The notes beneath the pieces were generated by a model. The model did not search any database, was not told the origin of the DNA, and saw nothing but the letters and a program-made list of their open reading frames with translations. Below are positions 60,382-64,000 of a DNA stretch of 64,000 nt, piece after piece. This DNA is from Stictocephala bisonia (taxonomy: Eukaryota > Arthropoda > Insecta > Hemiptera > Membracidae). The translations under genes and the position numbers were made by a program. Location of the stretch: the NCBI GenBank assembly GCA_035578905.1, contig JAQJVL010000084.1:1175941-1239940 (forward strand), given 5' to 3'. Positions within the stretch are counted from its first letter, which is position 1, and each line of letters opens with the position of its first letter.

Positions 60382-60590
60382 TCAAAACCTATCAAAGATC
60401 AGGAGGTGTGACGATCTGACGGAACGAAATAGAAATGTAAAAGGATTCCCCATTTATGTTATACCATTTTAAGATATTATCGTATCAGTCCACAAAGCGA
60501 GATGATCCTGCCTTTTAACACTTACAGAGGATATGGAATAAAGCTCTTCAAATGTATTGCATTAATTCTCAGTACTTGACGTTATACGCA
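60382..60590 (+). repeat. Dispersed repeat DR-2, copy 3
   Basis: Matches 14040-14200 and 34492-34700: GATCTGACGGAACG, AATGTAAAAGGATTCC, TATCAGTCCACAAAGCGAGA, GATCCTGCCTTTTAACACTT and ATATGGAATAAAGC. Confidence 0.75.
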
Positions 60591-60800
60591 AAATATACGT
60601 GTTGGTTGTGGAGTGTTTAGCTTATAATTTTGAATAAGCACTGTTTATATTTAGTTCATAATCAAAAGAACGGGAAAAAAACAAATGACTACATTACTTT
60701 AAAAGATATGCATGACGATGTGGATAGCAAACGTCATAAATAAAATAAACAAGAATTATATAGTCCTTTACAATTACAGCACAAACTTAATTATTAAAAT

Positions 60801-61295
60801 GTTAGAGATATGGGCGAATGATGAATGCAGATGAATGAATGAGTGTATCATTGTTACTAACTAATGACAAATGTTCTATAGAAAGAGGCTTTATTAATAA
60901 CCCAGTAACCAACAGCAACTGGTAGACCCTACAGATTTACGTCGAATCCAAATTAAGTTAGTAACTAGACTACACTTATACACACTCATATAATCCATTC
61001 ATATTCGCCTTAAAATAAGCACAGCGTTGTGTCGACGTCTCATATGTAAGAATGTATGAAACAGAACCATGTAGTATTTATTTGTCTGATTTTCAGCTAA
61101 GTGACGAGCTTGATTCGGTCCTCTTCCCTATACAACATCCCAACAAAATCATTCAATTGGGACACTTTTGATTTCTCTAGAAGTGTTCACGTCAATGGCA
61201 ACCATTGAGCGAACGCCATGTTTATATTAGGAGGACGGAGCATAAAACTCATCACCTACAACAATAGTCCCCAGGTAGCTGGGTTACAGCCACAG
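60801..61295 (-). mobile_element. SINE-A copy 5, interrupted
   Basis: Tail half at 60801-60965 (GAGATATGGGCGAATG, TTTATTAATAACCCAGTAAC) and head half at about 61065-61295 (GAACCATGTAGTA, GGCAACCATTGAGCGAACGC, CAGGTAGCTGGGTTACAGCC). The intervening 100 bp includes TTCATATTCGCC and GTCGACGTCT, which look like a small inverted SINE-A tail fragment nested inside. Confidence 0.75.
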
Positions 61296-61395
61296 AGAAT
61301 ACATTGCAATACTTTCAAATATTGTTATTCCGACATTCAATGAAAAATAAACGGGGCGTTCTAATTATAAAAATAATTATTAGTGTTAAATATCT

Positions 61396-61437
61396 AAAAA
61401 AAGTATACTAAGTACCTATGTCTTAGTATACTTTTTA
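61396..61437. repeat. Hairpin with 15-bp arms
   Basis: AAAAAGTATACTAAG and CTTAGTATACTTTTT are exact reverse complements around a 9-base loop. It lies between two SINE-A copies. Confidence 0.9.
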
Positions 61438-61476
61438 ATATGATGCAAGACTGTGTATTTGTTCATGACGTCTTTT

Positions 61477-61832
61477 ATTCATTATTAAGACGCCGACCGT
61501 CAAGATATAGGCGAATATGAGGTGTGATGAGTGTAGATGAACGATGGAGTCATTGTTGTACTAAGGTCGATTGTTCCTCAGAAAGAGCTATTTACCCCAA
61601 TAGCCAAGGCAACTAAGGGACCTACAGCTTACTAAGGGAATCCGAACCACGTAGTAATGGTTTGATTTTCAGCTTACTGACACGCCTGATACTCATTTCA
61701 TTTCCCTACACAACATCTGAACCTTGACTAACCATCCAACGTACATCCCAGACTGCTCTAGTAGTCTCCACGGCGATGGCAACCAATGAGCGGACGTCGC
61801 GTCGGTATTAAAAGGACCGGGCATAGATTATT
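61477..61832 (-). mobile_element. SINE-A copy 6
   Basis: Nearly full length: AAGACGCCGACCGTCAAGAT, AGGTCGATTGTTCCTCAGAA, CCAAGGCAACTAAGGGACCT, GAATCCGAACCACGTAGTAA, GGCAACCAATGAGCGGACGT and AAAGGACCGGGCATAG. It stops short of the A-box end seen in copy 1. A hairpin (AACCAGTT, AACTGGTT) and a T-run follow at about 61844-61875. Confidence 0.75.
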
Positions 61833-64000
61833 TAATGGTAGAACCAGTTTTTAACTGGTTTTTTTTTTTTTTTTGTTTATTTCATCAAGTACACTAAAGG
61901 AGCCAATCCCTCGCGTTTCCACCCCCGTTCACTAACTCGGTGAGATATACGTTCTGAACACTGATTTCCACAACACAGGTGAACGAATAAATCACACTGC
62001 GATTCCGTAACTGTTTATTTAAGCAATAGAAAAACTCACGTGATATCTCACAGTTCCAATCAATCACAGAGTCCCTCTTGTTTAAGAACGCTGCTGGGTT
62101 GGTTTACTTCTGACCCAATTGTCCTGCGTCAGACGTACTGCTGAGGGGAATCAATATTAAAGCTTCCATAACATTTAGTTAACAAACGAGACAAACATTC
62201 TTAATTGAACCATTTGAAGAGCCAATGTCATTTTAGACGGCGTACACTATTAAACACTTAACTGTTCAGGCAATCAAATAATTTTTAAGTTGTCATTTTC
62301 ACTATACGTAATTCTCTCCTACATACGATACAATAACAATTTTTAAAAAGTACAATTTATAACTGTTAATATATCTTGGTAGACACTATGAACTGACGAA
62401 ACCACAGAGAAGAAAGAAACAGGGGTCACTTTCTTATGGCCGCATTGAACGTCTCAGTGGTAGTTATAAATAGATTACAACTAACGTGCATCTGTAGTAA
62501 TAACTACTAAGTTTATCCTTGAGTATTTGGGGGTAATCAAGGAGGAATTGACAAGGTCCTGGACCTGCCATCGCATGTAACTCCTCCGATACACTAACTC
62601 GACACATATTTAGCGCATTATTGAATGCAACCTCTGTTTCTTTCTTCTAAGTGGTGAAACTCACGAAATACGGAACCAGTGTTTTTCTATTGTACCACTT
62701 TAAGAACTGATTTTTCTTTCATTTGTCTCTGTTTCTTAGTATTAGATATTTTTGACGCACAATTTTCCTTCATCCTATCGGAATCTGATTTCTTTTTGCT
62801 TCTGAAAAACTCTCAATCTAGGTTTATTTTTCTATGTTTTAAATTTTACATGTTTGTGCTTCACAGTTTTTAGCTTTTTTAAATCCTCTATTGTTATGTT
62901 AAACTCCTCATGTCTATTTTAATTTCTCTGACGCATAAACGTTCATATTTTTCCACTATCTGTCTAGTCAATATATTTTCTTCCATTCTCATTATATGTC
63001 CAGAAAAGACTCGATTATTTTTACAAACCATTCAAAACAACATATAATACGAGATAGTACATTATTACATTATTTTCTGGGAACAAAATCACAAAAAAAG
63101 GAGCTTCTAGTGAATATGAAGGGTTTCCTAAGGAATGACCACTCAAACAGTTGCAAACACATTTGTATTCATACTTGCATTATGAATAAAAATGAATAAG
63201 CTACGTTAAATTAGCGAATGTCATCTGTTTCTACCGGTCTACATAAATACCCGAGCCGTCCTATAACCTTGTTGGGAGGGAGGACAAGACTCCTCAGTGA
63301 AATGAATGTTGTGAACCCCACAAGCACATGTTCATCAGGTAAAAGAATAATGTTCCTTTCAATTCATGTATGAAGCAGTTTCTTTGTTAAATTCTCAAAT
63401 AATGTTTATCGAGTTAGCCGAAAGATGCGGGCCAACTGATTTAGGCACACAACAAATACTAAGTTGTTGAATTTTATAAAACTCTTCATAACAATGAAAA
63501 AAACACTACAGGACACAAAAAAAAAACATGGTATATAATGCCACTAGTCAAAATTAACATTATTTCAAGAAAACCATTTCAATCTCGTAAACTTTGGAGA
63601 ATGTGAATCTGAGACTAAGTGTGCGAGATTTGCAAATAAGATTCATAATCTAGACTGTTTACATAACGATTAATTATGGCTAGTTTATAGCATGCTGAAA
63701 GCACCATATAAATGTGAATGTGTAACTAAACTCACGCCCACTTACAGAACCTCAAGTCTGGAGTGTTGCATGTTTGGGCCTCAAGGCTGTTTGGACACTT
63801 GAGAGTTCAACTGGCTGGTTTCATTGGCAAGTGGGAGTAGAGGCAGGAGTGTGAATATGATTAATATATAAATATACGATTAGAGCACACAAGGAAGATG
63901 AAATTAACCATCAACAACTGGAACATCTTATCACATTACTAATCGAATGATCATATTCATTCTTGAAACTTCAAAGACTTTCGTTAAGCAAAATATCACA
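61833..64000. other. AT-rich intergenic stretch to window end
   Basis: No gene, tandem array or known dispersed element recognised. ORFs of 64-67 codons at 62679-62873 and 62996-63199 are phenylalanine-rich or low-information and not called. Confidence 0.45.

Noticed and set aside
61844..61875. Rho-independent terminator (hairpin plus T-run)
   Set aside because: The AACCAGTT/AACTGGTT hairpin and T-run look like one, but the DNA is eukaryotic and no gene ends there.

Overview
The window looks like nuclear DNA from an arthropod, most likely an insect. It is AT-rich, has no operon-like gene packing, and carries TTAGG-like degenerate repeats, tRNA-derived SINEs, non-LTR retrotransposon remnants, a hAT-type transposase and a TA-flanked MITE. 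I cannot name the species. No intact host protein-coding gene, rRNA or tRNA gene could be supported. About 26 kb (roughly 40%) is tandem repeat from at least a dozen monomer families.

Layout. 1-4612: 35-bp satellite, already running at the window edge. 4.6-15 kb: AT-rich DNA with a SINE copy, a TTAGG-like patch, a large foldback element, an RT fragment and two short tandem arrays (141 and 61 bp). 15.26-20.64 kb: 157-bp satellite, followed by a LINE C-terminal remnant. 23.48-24.98 kb: 165-bp satellite. 25.4-28.7 kb: 57-bp satellite. 28.7-33.5 kb: AT-rich with little structure. 33.5-36.05 kb: four small arrays (29, 26, about 35-40 and about 130 bp). 37-41.25 kb: a decayed hAT/ZMYM1-like transposase gene between two diverged direct copies of a 420-520 bp segment. 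41.4-42.2 kb: 94/86-bp array. 44.5-45.03 kb: dispersed elements. 45.48-48.1 kb: 69-bp satellite. 48.47-51.55 kb: SINE, decayed LINE, MITE, and a SINE whose tRNA-like head has been tandemly amplified. 52.8-57.9 kb: 134-bp satellite. 58-64 kb: AT-rich DNA with further copies of the same dispersed elements.

How it fits together. Several arrays are related. The 94-bp and 134-bp arrays share a core; the 165-bp and about 130-bp arrays share a core; the 35-bp satellite has a diverged sister array at 34.8-35.2 kb; and a single relic of the 157-bp monomer lies inverted near 49.8 kb. At 50.87-51.4 kb a SINE's Pol III promoter half has become a tandem array, a visible case of a satellite arising from a transposon. 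The best coding candidate is the hAT transposase (38338-39917). It keeps a TTF-type zinc finger, two acidic residues in catalytic-type motifs and an N-terminal PIP-box-like motif, but it has a frameshift and lacks its C-terminus. The very long ORFs in the 57-bp and 69-bp arrays follow from monomer lengths divisible by three and are not called as genes.
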